A stretch of 64,000 bases of DNA from B4-G1 sp964393895 (GTDB lineage Bacteria > Chloroflexota > Anaerolineae > B4-G1): contig CAYMWP010000003.1 in assembly GCA_964393895.1 (NCBI GenBank), positions 1-64,000 on the forward strand, in the 5' to 3' direction. Within the stretch, counting starts at the first letter, position 1. Each line of letters begins with the position of its first letter. The notes under the pieces were generated by a model that saw only the letters and a list, made by a program, of their open reading frames with translations, made no database searches and was not told the DNA's origin. The position numbers and the translations under genes were made by a program. Shown in pieces: positions 8,049 to 17,914 of this stretch.

Positions 8049-10043
8049 ATGAAAGTGGCCGGAATTTTCGGATTCGATCGAGAGACGCTCCCCACGCAGT
8101 CAAAGGGAAGCAACGCGCCGGCGGCAGACAGGCGCTCCAGATCGTCCAGGATCAGATGGCCCATTGCGTACAAGTTGGCGGCCGCTTCCGTGTTGATGGT
8201 CGTGTTGACCCTGTTGGCTGGAGGAGTTGGCCTCTGGCAGGTGCTCGCCATTGACCAGGTCATCGGTGACGCGCGCGAAAAAGAGCTGCAACGGGAGCGC
8301 TCCCTGGAATTGTTGGCCGCGGGACACAGACTGGTTGCCTCCCTGGATCGTATGCTTGTGACGCAGGATCAGGCTTTGCTGAGCGCCGATGTCCCGGTCT
8401 CTTTGGGCTATCTATCTTTCTACATGGAGGTCTTGCAGGAAGCCGGCGGCGATCCAGAGATATTGGGCATTCTCGAAGAGATGCAAGGGGCCTATGGCGA
8501 GCTACGTCAGGGGGTGAGTGAGGTAGACTTGTTGGCCCGGCAGGAACTCTGGACAGAGACGGAGGCGGCGCTGGAGCAGGATGTCAGGCCGGTCAACGAG
8601 CGTATGAACATCCTCCTCAGGAGACTCGTACGCCGCACCGATCAAGATGTGGAGGCGGTGGGCCGGCACGTCCAAAGAGTCGTTGGGCAGGCGATTGTAC
8701 TGTTGGCCGTTCTCATGATAGCGGCCGTGCTCATTGCTGTGGGCTGGCGGCAAGTTGTCTTCCAGGGTCTGAGTCGCTCCATCACCGAACTGCGGTACGG
8801 GGTAGCTCGCATCGGCGGCGGCGACCTCGCCCACAAACTGGATATTCGAACCGGTGACGAGATTGAAGAGTTGGGCGACGAGTTCAACAAAATGGCGGGT
8901 GAATTGTCTGATGTGATCGGCGACTTGGAGCGGCGCGTGGACGAGCGCACGCGCGGTCTGCGGGCAGCGGCCGAGGTCGGCCGGGCCACTACCTCGGTGC
9001 TAGATCCAGATCAACTGTTGCGGCGCGTGGTGAACCTGGCCCGTGAGCGGTTCGATCTCTATTATGTGGGCCTGTTCCTTCTCGAAGGCGACTCTGGTCG
9101 CTCTTTTGCCGTGCTGCGCGCTGGCACGGGCGAGGCCGGGCGGCAGATGATGGCGCAAGGGCACAGACTGGAAGTCGGCGGCGATTCGATGATCGGCCAA
9201 TGTGTCTTTAGGGCTGAACCGCGTATTGCGTTGGACGTGGGTGTAGAGGCCGTCCGCTTCGATAACCCTCTATTGCCGGAGACCCATTCTGAGCTGGCCC
9301 TGCCGCTCATAGCGCGCGGCCGGGTCATCGGCGCAATGACTGTGCAGAGCGTGGAAGAAGCCGCTTTCGACGAGGAGTATATCGCCGTGTTGCAGACGAT
9401 GGCCGACCAGGTGGCAGTGGCGATTGATAACGCCCGTCTCTTTGCCGAGTCTCAGGAAGCGCTGGCAGAGATGGCGGCCGCCCAACGGCGACAATTGGGC
9501 CAGGCGTGGGCCGAATACGCTCAGACCGCGGATGAGGTTGGTTACGAGACCAAGCGCGCGGGCGTTGCGCCATTGGGTGATGCCGTGTTGCCAGAGATTC
9601 AACGGGCGGTGGAGCACGGGGGCGCGGCGGTGTTGGAGAGCGCCCCTCACGCTCGGTCACCGCACTCCGCCCTGGTCGCACCCGTTGCCTTGCGCGGGGA
9701 GGTCATCGGCGCGCTGGGCGTCCACGGTGATGAAAAAGGTCGGCGCTGGAGCGACGATGATATTGCAATCATCGAGGCCGTCGCCGAGCGTATGGCCCTG
9801 GCTGCGGAGAACCTGCGGTTGCTGGAGGACAGCCAGCGTCGCGCATCCCGCGAGCGACTGACGGGCAAAGTCGCTGGACAGGTGCGTGCTTCGCTGGACC
9901 CAGATACTATTCTCAAAACCACTGTGCGAGAACTGGGCCGGGCGCTGGGCGCCGAGATGGCGAGCATAGAGATTACTGGCCCTGGTGAAGGAGATGTGGA
10001 TCGTGTGTCTCCGATCAATAAATCGCGAATCAACACATTTTGA
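8049..10043 (+). CDS. Two-TM sensor with helical periplasmic domain, HAMP-GAF-GAF, no output
   Basis: I start the gene at ATG 8049, five bases after the previous stop. An earlier in-frame ATG at 8001 would overlap the preceding gene. The 664-residue protein has TM1 (about 41-63) and a helical extracytoplasmic region like four-helix-bundle chemoreceptor sensors (about 64-212). TM2 (about 213-235) and HAMP (to about 292) lead to GAF1 (about 310-465, FDLYYVGLFLLEGD and THSELALPL). A degenerate GAF2 and the shared end segment (RASRERLTGKVAGQVRASLD) follow. It looks like a receptor whose signal must pass to a separate kinase. Confidence 0.83.
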   Translation: MKVAGIFGFDRETLPTQSKGSNAPAADRRSRSSRIRWPIAYKLAAASVLMVVLTLLAGGVGLWQVLAIDQVIGDAREKELQRERSLELLAAGHRLVASLDRMLVTQDQALLSADVPVSLGYLSFYMEVLQEAGGDPEILGILEEMQGAYGELRQGVSEVDLLARQELWTETEAALEQDVRPVNERMNILLRRLVRRTDQDVEAVGRHVQRVVGQAIVLLAVLMIAAVLIAVGWRQVVFQGLSRSITELRYGVARIGGGDLAHKLDIRTGDEIEELGDEFNKMAGELSDVIGDLERRVDERTRGLRAAAEVGRATTSVLDPDQLLRRVVNLARERFDLYYVGLFLLEGDSGRSFAVLRAGTGEAGRQMMAQGHRLEVGGDSMIGQCVFRAEPRIALDVGVEAVRFDNPLLPETHSELALPLIARGRVIGAMTVQSVEEAAFDEEYIAVLQTMADQVAVAIDNARLFAESQEALAEMAAAQRRQLGQAWAEYAQTADEVGYETKRAGVAPLGDAVLPEIQRAVEHGGAAVLESAPHARSPHSALVAPVALRGEVIGALGVHGDEKGRRWSDDDIAIIEAVAERMALAAENLRLLEDSQRRASRERLTGKVAGQVRASLDPDTILKTTVRELGRALGAEMASIEITGPGEGDVDRVSPINKSRINTF

Positions 10044-10061
10044 ATCGAAAGGCGGGGTATA

Positions 10062-11021
10062 ATGGAGGGACGAACAACGGTTGCTATCACTGGTATATCT
10101 GGTTATTTGGGGCGGGTGCTTTTGCCCTACCTCGAACAGGACGCCGAGATTGATCGAATTATCGGTATTGACATTCGACCACCGGAGAACTGTACTAAAG
10201 ACAAGTTGATTTTCCATCAACTCGACGTCAGGGAGGCAAAAGTTGAACAGGCGCTCGCCGGCGCCGATGTGCTGGTTCACTTGGCCTTTGTGCTGATGCG
10301 CCGGCCCGGAGACGATGAGCGCGAGATAGACGAGATCAACGTCGTTGGCTCGCGCCGCGTGTTTGAAGCGGCCGCCCGGCAAGGGGTGCGGAAACTGATC
10401 TTTACCAGCAGTGTGGTGGCTTACGGGCTGTACCCAGATAACCCCGTCCCTCTGACCGAGGAATCGCCGTTGCGCCCCAACCCTGGCCTGTATTACAGCC
10501 GGGCCAAGGCGGCCGTGGAAGGTTATTTGGATGCCTTTGAGCCTGAGCATCCAGAGGTGGTGGTCACCAGACTGCGGCCGTGCACGGTGGTAGGGCCACA
10601 GGCCGACCCGGCGCAGATGGCCGCACTGATCAGCCCGACCGCCATGCTGGTGCAGGGGTACGATCCACCCTACCAATTGCTTCACGAGGATGACCTGGCC
10701 CGCGCGCTGTGCCTGGCGATCCGGCGAGATATCCCCGGCATTTACAACGTGACCAGCGACGAATCGCGCAGCTTGCGGCAATTGGCTCGCTCTCGGCCGG
10801 GAGTACGGATTATTGCGCCGCCCGGTTGGGCAGTGCGCGGCTTGATGTGGCTGATCTGGCGCTTGGGCCGTTCCCCTTTCGCTCCGGAGTGGGTGGACCT
10901 GAGCCGCTATCCACTGGTAGCCAGTAACGAAAAACTAAAGGGGCTGGGCTGGACGCCACAGTATACCACGCCCGAGGCGCTCGAGGCTCTTCTGGCCCTT
11001 GCCGAAAGAGGGAGTTTCTGA
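10062..11021 (+). CDS. NAD-dependent epimerase/dehydratase family protein (extended SDR)
   Basis: The 319 residues have a Rossmann dinucleotide-binding start (ITGISGYLGRVLL, GxxGxxG pattern) and an Asp after the second strand (IGIDIRPP). They also have the SDR catalytic pair in YYSRAKAAVE (Tyr and Lys four residues apart) and the Ser of FTSSVVAYG. This fits sugar-nucleotide epimerases or related reductases; the substrate cannot be told. It sits inside the sensory operon, 18 bases after one GAF protein, and its stop overlaps the next GAF gene by one base (TGATG). Co-expression with the sensors is therefore likely. A sensing or redox-coupling role is only a guess. Confidence 0.87.
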   Translation: MEGRTTVAITGISGYLGRVLLPYLEQDAEIDRIIGIDIRPPENCTKDKLIFHQLDVREAKVEQALAGADVLVHLAFVLMRRPGDDEREIDEINVVGSRRVFEAAARQGVRKLIFTSSVVAYGLYPDNPVPLTEESPLRPNPGLYYSRAKAAVEGYLDAFEPEHPEVVVTRLRPCTVVGPQADPAQMAALISPTAMLVQGYDPPYQLLHEDDLARALCLAIRRDIPGIYNVTSDESRSLRQLARSRPGVRIIAPPGWAVRGLMWLIWRLGRSPFAPEWVDLSRYPLVASNEKLKGLGWTPQYTTPEALEALLALAERGSF

Positions 11022-12694
11022 TGATGGAACGTATTTCTTCCTGGTTGGCGCCAATCGCAAAAGATCCGGACGTGGCGCGGCGTCAGTACCTGTTGAACAT
11101 GGTGCTATTGGGACTGGCCGGCCCGGGGTTTCTTTTCGGAGTGGTTTCGGCTGTCTTGTGGGCCCTGGGCAGCCCCAGCGCCATCGGTGCGTTGGCTGGC
11201 TTTGGCGTGCAGCCATTCTACCTGCTGGCCTACTGGCTGGGGCGGCGCGGACGGGTGCGCCTGGCCGCCTACTTTCCCGTCATCGGCGTTTTCCTGGCCA
11301 TGGTCGGAGGGAGCTACCAACTTGGCATCGGCCACGCTACTCTGATTGGCTATGCCATGGTCACCCTGACCGCCAGCCTGTTGATCGGCAATGGGGCCGC
11401 GATCTTTTTCGTGCTGAGCAGCACGGTTGCTTACTTGTTCGTCGGAATGGCTCAGGCGACGGGCAGACTTGCCAGCGTGATTGCGCCAGAGTCAACGGTT
11501 GTCGCGGACGCGGCCGGGGTGGGCTTGGGGTTGTTCGTCCTGGTGATCTTTGAGTGGCTCAACAGTCGCGAGATGGGTCAAGCACTGCAAAGGGAGCGGG
11601 AACTGAGCGCTGAATTGGAGACCCATCGCCTGCAACTGGAGCGCCGGGTCGCCGAGCGTACCGCTGACCTGGAACAGCGCTCCATTCAGTTGCAGGCGGC
11701 TGCCCAGGTGGCCCGGAGAGCGGCGGCGATCCGGGACGTGGGCCAGTTGCTGGACGAGACGGTGCGCCTCGTCTCTGACCGTTTCGGTTTCCACCACGTA
11801 GGTATCTACCTGCTAGACGAGGAAGGGGAGTGGGCGGTTCTGCGGGCCACTTCTTCGGAGTGGGGGCGGCGCATGTTGGAGCGAGGACATAAATCGAGAG
11901 TGGGCGGAGAGGGCATTGTGGGATACGTCGCAGGGATGGGAGAGCCGCGTATCGTACTGGACGCGGGGGCTGACGTTGTATTTCCCCGTGACCCAGATAT
12001 GCCGCAGACCCGTTCGGAGATGGCCCTGTCGCTCAAAGCCCGCGACCGGGTCATCGGGGTGCTGGACGTGCACTCCACTGAACCGAAAGCCTTCTCCGAG
12101 GAGGACGTGGCGGTGCTACAGACGATGGCCGACCAGGTGGCCCTGGCCATCGAGAACGCCCGTTTGTTGAGCCAGGCGGAGGGGCGGCTGCTAGAGATCG
12201 GTGCACTTATGGGCCGCCAAAGCCGGGAGGGTTGGGGACGGATGGCGGCGGAACGGCCTGGCTGGGGGTACGTCTACGATGGTGTAGATGTGGTGCCGCG
12301 AGAGCAAGCCCTCGTAGCGGAGACAGAGTCCCGGTTGACGGTACGGCTCCAGGTGCGCGGTGAGCACATTGGCAACCTGAACCTGGCCCTGGGTGACCGG
12401 TCGCCAACTCCCGAAGACGAGGCTCTGGCCCAGGCCATAGCGGACCAGGCCAGCCAGGCTTTGGAGAGCGCCAGGCTGTATCAAGATACCCAGCGCCGCG
12501 CCGCCCGCGAGCGGCTGACGGGTGAGGTGACGGCCCGTATGAGGGAGACGTTGGATATGGACACTGTTTTGCAGACCGCCGCGCGTGAGATGCGTGAGGC
12601 GCTGGGCCTGCACGACGTAACGGTCCAACTGGGGAGCCTGAACAGAACTGGCCCTGTGGAGAGTTGGGAGCCGGCTGAGGATGATCGGACGTGA
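11021..12694 (+). CDS. Six-TM GAF-GAF sensor protein without output domain
   Basis: The 557 residues carry about six membrane helices (25-190) and a coiled coil (METHRLQLERRVAERT region). GAF1 (about 225-385) contains FHHVGIYLLDEEGEWAVLRA and TRSEMALSL. A short degenerate GAF2 (about 395-500) and the shared tail RAARERLTGEVTARMRETLD follow. No enzymatic output is visible. The start overlaps the epimerase stop by one base; a second ATG follows immediately at 11024. Its membrane part is similar in plan to that of the 6268-8043 protein. Confidence 0.83.
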   Translation: MMERISSWLAPIAKDPDVARRQYLLNMVLLGLAGPGFLFGVVSAVLWALGSPSAIGALAGFGVQPFYLLAYWLGRRGRVRLAAYFPVIGVFLAMVGGSYQLGIGHATLIGYAMVTLTASLLIGNGAAIFFVLSSTVAYLFVGMAQATGRLASVIAPESTVVADAAGVGLGLFVLVIFEWLNSREMGQALQRERELSAELETHRLQLERRVAERTADLEQRSIQLQAAAQVARRAAAIRDVGQLLDETVRLVSDRFGFHHVGIYLLDEEGEWAVLRATSSEWGRRMLERGHKSRVGGEGIVGYVAGMGEPRIVLDAGADVVFPRDPDMPQTRSEMALSLKARDRVIGVLDVHSTEPKAFSEEDVAVLQTMADQVALAIENARLLSQAEGRLLEIGALMGRQSREGWGRMAAERPGWGYVYDGVDVVPREQALVAETESRLTVRLQVRGEHIGNLNLALGDRSPTPEDEALAQAIADQASQALESARLYQDTQRRAARERLTGEVTARMRETLDMDTVLQTAAREMREALGLHDVTVQLGSLNRTGPVESWEPAEDDRT

Positions 12695-12720
12695 TCCCTG
12701 AAAGATGAGGAGATGCGCTT

Positions 12721-15612
12721 ATGAACGTGGCGCCTGCGGATCAGATTCTACAATACATCGCTTGGGGGCTGGCCCTGATCGAGTTCGTCCTGGCCCTCTA
12801 TGTGCTGTTGCTCAATGTTTGGCACGCCGCCAATCGGCACGTGGGCGGCTTGCTCTTACTCTTTGCGCTCAACAGCTTTGCCCTGGGTGCAATGGTGGGT
12901 GCAACAGACGCAATTCAGGCTACCTGGCCGTCCTACGTCATGGCCGCAACTTTGCCGGTCGCCAGCCCGGGGCTATTCCTCGTCACCGTTGTCTTGCTGA
13001 AGCCTAATTGGTTGCGCGGACGGTGGCGGTGGGTCTGGTGGTCGGCTTACGTCCTGATTCTCTGGCCCATTCTGTTGACTCTGGTGGACGCCAGGCTAGG
13101 CACCCGGTTGTGGTACACTGGTCTCGATGCCGGAACATATACTGGCGGGTACGTGCCTCTGGCGGAGCTTACTGCCGGCGCCCAGTCCCCGCTCCTCAGG
13201 ATGCTGAATTTTCGGGTGGCACCGGCGGCGGTACTCGTCACTCTGCTGTACGTCGCCCTGCTGGACAAGCAAGTGACGCGGCTGGCGCGCCGGTTGACGT
13301 GGCTGCTCTTGGGGGCGCAGATCGCGGTCATGATCGTCATGTTCGGATTGCGCAACTTGCTCGCCGGTGAGGTTTCCGCTCTCATTGCCAACACGATCTA
13401 TGTCCTCGCCTATGCCTACGCCGCTTTCCAACAGATGCTCTCGGAGCGGCGCGCGCAGCGGGTTCGCTTGCAGGTCCGCCTGACGGCTCTCATTCTGGCT
13501 GTCACGCTCCCCCTCCTCTTGGGAGTGGTGACCTTTGTGGGCAGCCGCGCCTGGGAGTTGATAGAGCAGGATGCCGTCGAGCGGCTGGGGGTGACCAACC
13601 GGGCCCTGGCATCGAACGTCGCGGTGTGGCTGGATATGAACATCCAGTCTTTACGAGAGCTGGTCCTCCTGCCCGATATCGTCAGTATGGACCCCGAGAG
13701 GCAAAAGCCAATTTTGGAAGCGATGGCCGAGGCGCATCCCCACATGTACCTGGTCAGCACTACTGATCTGGACGGCATCAACGTGGCTCGCAACGACGAT
13801 CAGCTCCCTAAAGACTATCACGACCGGCTGTGGCATATCGGCGCCAGGAATGGAACCCCCGTGACGTTCCAGACGCTCATAGACCGCACGTCGGGCCAGC
13901 CGGCCCTGGTGGTGTCCATGCCGATCAGGAATGAATCGGGCGGCATCGTCGGCGTGGGTATGTTTGCCACCGATCTGAACCTGGTCGCCCAAGGGGTACA
14001 GGCCAGCAATGTGGGAGAGACCGGGTTTGCCTTCGTGGTGGACGCTCACAATAACGTGGTCGCTCACCCTGACCCGGCAGTCTCGTCCGAGTTGCAGGAT
14101 TTTAACACTTATCCCCCCGTCTATGCCTTGCGGGGAGGGGAACGGGGAATCATCACTTTTACCGATGACGAGGGGAAACAGTGGCGAGCTTATGTGGATG
14201 AACTGTCAGGATACAAAGACGCCCGCTGGGGCGTGGTCGTTCAACAGCAGGAGGCCGAGTTGCTGAGCGTCCTGCGGTCAACCCAACTCGTTTCCTGGGC
14301 GGCGGTGGGGGTGGGGGTGCTTATTCTGGCGGCGCTGTCCTGGTTGACCGTTCGCCAGGTCACTCGGCCCATTGGCGCGTTGACCGAGACGGCCACCGAA
14401 ATCGCGGCTGGCGACCTGACCCGCGTTGCGCCGGTGGAGGGCGAGGACGAGATCGGCATCCTGGCTCGCACCTTCAATAGCATGACGGAGCAACTGCGCA
14501 CGCTCATTGGCGGCCTGGAGCAGCGCGTGGCCGACCGTACCCGCGATCTGGAGCGCCGCGCCCGTTACCTGGAGGCCTCCGCCCAGGTGTCCCGCGACGC
14601 CGCCTCGGTGCTAGAGCTGCAACAATTGCTGGAGCAGGTCGTTTCCCTGGTTAGCACGTACTTTGGCTTTTACCACGCCGGCATATTCCTGCTGGATCAG
14701 GACAAGGAATGGGCTGTACTGCAAGCGGCCTCCAGCGAGGGCGGTCAACGTATGCTGGCCCGTAACCATCGGCTCAAAGTAGGTGAGGTAGGCATCGTGG
14801 GTTACGTCACCGGCCGGGGCGAGCCGCGCGTGGCGCTGGACGTGGGCGAGGATGCCGTCTACTTTGACAACCCCGATATGCCCGAAACCCGCTCCGAGAT
14901 GGCGCTGCCGCTGCGGGCGCGGGGAGAAATCATCGGTGCGCTGGACGTGCAGAGTACAGAGCCGGAGGCCTTTAGCGACGAGGACGTGGAGGTGTTGCAG
15001 ACGTTGGCCGACCAGGTAGCCATGGCGATCAGTAACGCGCGCTTGTTCGAACAGGCGCAGGAGGCGCTAGAGGCGGAGCGGCGAGCCTACGGTGAGCTGA
15101 GCCGCGAGGCCTGGGCCGAGGCGCTCGGCCGGCGACCTGGCCTGGGCTATACCTGCGACGCCAACGGAGTCGCTCCGGTGGCAGTGAGTACCGCAACTCG
15201 GGACGATGGTGACTTGCCAGAACTGATCGTTCCCATAACCATGCGCGGCCAGATGATCGGCGCCGTCAGGGCGCACAAGCCCGACGACGCGGGCGAGTGG
15301 TCGCCAGGCGAGGTAGAATTGATGGAGATGCTGACCGAGCGGCTGGGCGTGGCGCTAGAGAGCGCCCGGCTCTATCAGGATACCCAGCGGAGCGCCGTCC
15401 GCGAGCGGCTGACCGGCGAAATAACCGCCCGTATGCGCGAGACGCTGGATATGGATACTGTGCTCAAGACCGCTGCGCAAGAGGTACGGCAGGCGTTGGG
15501 ACTGCCAGAAGTCGTGGTTAGGCTATGCGGCTCTCCTCCTTCTTCCCAAGCCGCCGGGGATGTGCGCGGAGATGAGCCGGCCCGATCGGATAGTGAGGAG
15601 AGGAGCGTATGA
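12721..15612 (+). CDS. 7TM + Cache + HAMP + GAF-GAF sensor protein without output domain
   Basis: The 963 residues combine two sensory front ends. The first is a 7TM region (about 10-240) like the N-terminal 7TM domain of some histidine kinases. The second is a membrane-anchored dCache-like domain (about 255-520) with a Cache-type core (VSTTDLDGINVARND and FVVDAHNNVVAHPDP). TM (about 520-543), HAMP, coiled coil, GAF1 (about 620-780, FYHAGIFLLDQDKEWAVLQA), degenerate GAF2 and the shared tail RERLTGEITARMRETLD follow. No kinase is present. Two input modules in a protein with no output is unusual. It overlaps the next gene by four bases (ATGA). Confidence 0.86.
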   Translation: MNVAPADQILQYIAWGLALIEFVLALYVLLLNVWHAANRHVGGLLLLFALNSFALGAMVGATDAIQATWPSYVMAATLPVASPGLFLVTVVLLKPNWLRGRWRWVWWSAYVLILWPILLTLVDARLGTRLWYTGLDAGTYTGGYVPLAELTAGAQSPLLRMLNFRVAPAAVLVTLLYVALLDKQVTRLARRLTWLLLGAQIAVMIVMFGLRNLLAGEVSALIANTIYVLAYAYAAFQQMLSERRAQRVRLQVRLTALILAVTLPLLLGVVTFVGSRAWELIEQDAVERLGVTNRALASNVAVWLDMNIQSLRELVLLPDIVSMDPERQKPILEAMAEAHPHMYLVSTTDLDGINVARNDDQLPKDYHDRLWHIGARNGTPVTFQTLIDRTSGQPALVVSMPIRNESGGIVGVGMFATDLNLVAQGVQASNVGETGFAFVVDAHNNVVAHPDPAVSSELQDFNTYPPVYALRGGERGIITFTDDEGKQWRAYVDELSGYKDARWGVVVQQQEAELLSVLRSTQLVSWAAVGVGVLILAALSWLTVRQVTRPIGALTETATEIAAGDLTRVAPVEGEDEIGILARTFNSMTEQLRTLIGGLEQRVADRTRDLERRARYLEASAQVSRDAASVLELQQLLEQVVSLVSTYFGFYHAGIFLLDQDKEWAVLQAASSEGGQRMLARNHRLKVGEVGIVGYVTGRGEPRVALDVGEDAVYFDNPDMPETRSEMALPLRARGEIIGALDVQSTEPEAFSDEDVEVLQTLADQVAMAISNARLFEQAQEALEAERRAYGELSREAWAEALGRRPGLGYTCDANGVAPVAVSTATRDDGDLPELIVPITMRGQMIGAVRAHKPDDAGEWSPGEVELMEMLTERLGVALESARLYQDTQRSAVRERLTGEITARMRETLDMDTVLKTAAQEVRQALGLPEVVVRLCGSPPSSQAAGDVRGDEPARSDSEERSV

Positions 15613-17873
15613 ACCGGACAGACACTGCTTCTGTGCGCCCGCAAGGCTTGAGGTGGCGGTTGGCCGGCGTCTCTTTGCGCTTCAAGTTGTACATCGCTTT
15701 GGGCGTTTCTATCTTGGGTCTGCTCGTCATCGCCGGCTTGACCATCTCTACCAGTGTGATAAATCAACGACTGGTGAGCCGCACTCTGACGCGCCAGCGC
15801 CAGTTGGCCGACTTGGCATCCGCCATCAACAACGACCTGCTGTCTGTCCAGAACCAGGCTTTCGAGTTCTACGACACCTGGGACAGCACCGGTTTTGAGA
15901 CGTCGGGTCAGGGTGGATTCGAGACTGCTCGGAGGGCCTACGTGACTCCGTTGCAGGAGCAGATAGATCAGATTCGGGACAACATCACCGCAATTGAGCA
16001 ACTGGAGCCCGATGAATCTACCCGCGCCGTTTTGGCGAGCATCGCGAGCAACGTGGACGCGTACGAGACCAGTTTGCTCAAAATGAGCGACCAGATGGAA
16101 AGCCTGGGCTTTTACTACAGCGGTGAGGCCGGTCAGATGCGGTCAGTTATGGGCGAGCTACAGCTCTTGTTGGACGACACTGGTCTGGAATCGCTTGAGG
16201 CTACCGCTCTGGAGATCGGGCGGCAGGAGAAGAACTTTTTCCTGTACTCTGACCTCGCTGCTGCCAGGGCTGTGCAAGAGTTGATCGGGCAACTAGGGGA
16301 GCAGATTGCTGCCATAGACAAAGATCAACTGTCGTCGGAAGACAGAGTTCAATTGGATTATCTGATCGAGCGTTACCGTGACCACTTTCTCGCGGCGGCG
16401 AATCACTCTAGTTTGCTCGACCAAAGCTGGGGCAACCTCGTTAGCCAAAGTGGCCTGACCGGTGTGCTGGTCGCTGACTTGTTCGAGCGGCAGCAGGTCG
16501 AATTCGACGCCACGCTGGAGCGGCTTCGAGGGCGACAGTCTGACATCACCTTCACGGTGGTTGGCTTGGCCCTGGCGACTTTTCTCGTCAGCGTCTCCGT
16601 CGCCTACATCGTCGCCGATCAGATAGTTCGGCCGGTCCAGATGTTGGGCGAGGCGGCCAAGCGCTTGGGAGCCGGCGATTTGGGTGTTCGCGCCGCCGTT
16701 CGAGGCCGGGATGAGATCGGCGTCACCGCGGCCGCTTTCAACCTCATGGCCGATAGGTTGCGGGAGTTGCTAACCGCACTGGAGCGGCGTGTGGCTGACC
16801 GCACCCGCGAACTGGAGCAGCGTTCCTCCTACCTGGAGGCCTCGGGTGAGGTGGCGCGCGCGGCCACCTCGATCCTGGAGGCGGAGCGCTTGATCCGCCA
16901 GGTGGTTGACCTGATTCGCGATCGGTTCGGCCTGTATTACGTGGGGCTATTCCTGGTGGACGAGGCGGGCGAATGGGCCGTGTTGCGGGCCGGCACCGGT
17001 GAGTTTGGTCAGACCATGCTGGCGCAGGGGCACAGGCTGGAAGTGGGAGGGAGCTCGATGATCGGCCAGTGCGTGGCTCTGGACGAAGCGCGCATCGCTT
17101 TGGACGTCGGTGCAGAGGCCGTGCGCTTCGATAACCCCCTGCTGCCGGACACGCGCTCAGAGTTGGCTTTGCCGTTGCGTTCCCGGGGCCAGGTCATTGG
17201 GGCGATGAGTGTGCAGAGCACCAAAGAGGCCGCCTTCGACGAGGCCGCCATCGCCGTGTTGCAGACGATGGCGGATCAGGTGGCAGTGGCGCTCGACAAT
17301 GCCCGTCTGTTCGCCGAAGCTCAAGCGGCCGTGGACGCGGCGCGCAGCGCCTATGGCGAAATGAGCCGCCAGGCGTGGAGCAAGCTGCTGCGCGCCCAAT
17401 CCACCGGTATGGCCTACCGCAGCGACGAACGCGGCGTCGCCAGGGCCGATGAGATATGGCGGCCCGAGATGGAGCAGGCGCTGCGGGAAGGAGAGACCGT
17501 GCCGGGCGACGGCATGGGTGAGATTTGCCCTCTGGCCGTACCCATCAAGGTGCGCGGTGACGTGGTCGGCGTGTTGGATACCTACAAGCCCGGCGGCGCA
17601 GACGAGTGGACGTCCGAGGAGATCGCTCTGCTGGAAACGTTGGCCGACCAGTTGGGCACGGCGTTGGAGAGCGCGCGGCTCTACGAGGACGCGCAACGCC
17701 GGGCCACCCGCGAGCGCCTGGTCGCCGAGATCACCGATAGGATGCGTCGCGCTGCCGATGTGGAGGGTATCGTGCAGGCGGCTGTGGACGAACTTTTCAG
17801 TGTGCTGGGAACGTCGCGCGCCTTTGTGCGCCTCACTCCCCCTTCACCAGTGCAAGACTCGGAAACTGGATAA
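15609..17873 (+). CDS. Two-TM chemoreceptor-like sensor, HAMP-GAF-GAF, no output
   Basis: The 754 residues have TM1 (about 25-48), a long helical extracytoplasmic domain (about 50-312, chemoreceptor-style), TM2 (about 315-336), HAMP (to about 390) and a coiled coil. GAF1 (about 410-570) contains FGLYYVGLFLVDEAGEWAVL and TRSELALPL. A degenerate GAF2 and the shared tail RATRERLVAEITDRMRRAAD follow. No methylation/CheW-binding hairpin and no kinase are visible. GAF1 is nearly the same in wording as that of the 8049-10043 protein, which suggests duplication. It is coupled to the upstream gene by the ATGA overlap. Confidence 0.84.
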   Translation: MNRTDTASVRPQGLRWRLAGVSLRFKLYIALGVSILGLLVIAGLTISTSVINQRLVSRTLTRQRQLADLASAINNDLLSVQNQAFEFYDTWDSTGFETSGQGGFETARRAYVTPLQEQIDQIRDNITAIEQLEPDESTRAVLASIASNVDAYETSLLKMSDQMESLGFYYSGEAGQMRSVMGELQLLLDDTGLESLEATALEIGRQEKNFFLYSDLAAARAVQELIGQLGEQIAAIDKDQLSSEDRVQLDYLIERYRDHFLAAANHSSLLDQSWGNLVSQSGLTGVLVADLFERQQVEFDATLERLRGRQSDITFTVVGLALATFLVSVSVAYIVADQIVRPVQMLGEAAKRLGAGDLGVRAAVRGRDEIGVTAAAFNLMADRLRELLTALERRVADRTRELEQRSSYLEASGEVARAATSILEAERLIRQVVDLIRDRFGLYYVGLFLVDEAGEWAVLRAGTGEFGQTMLAQGHRLEVGGSSMIGQCVALDEARIALDVGAEAVRFDNPLLPDTRSELALPLRSRGQVIGAMSVQSTKEAAFDEAAIAVLQTMADQVAVALDNARLFAEAQAAVDAARSAYGEMSRQAWSKLLRAQSTGMAYRSDERGVARADEIWRPEMEQALREGETVPGDGMGEICPLAVPIKVRGDVVGVLDTYKPGGADEWTSEEIALLETLADQLGTALESARLYEDAQRRATRERLVAEITDRMRRAADVEGIVQAAVDELFSVLGTSRAFVRLTPPSPVQDSETG

Positions 17874-17914
17874 TTGGATGACCAACTCGTGCATCATGTT
17901 TCAAGGCGGGCACA

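Noticed and set aside
10058..10063. Perfect TATAAT just before the epimerase gene
   Set aside because: It overlaps the ATG at 10062 and has no -35-like hexamer at 16-18 bases, so it is unlikely to be a promoter for this gene.
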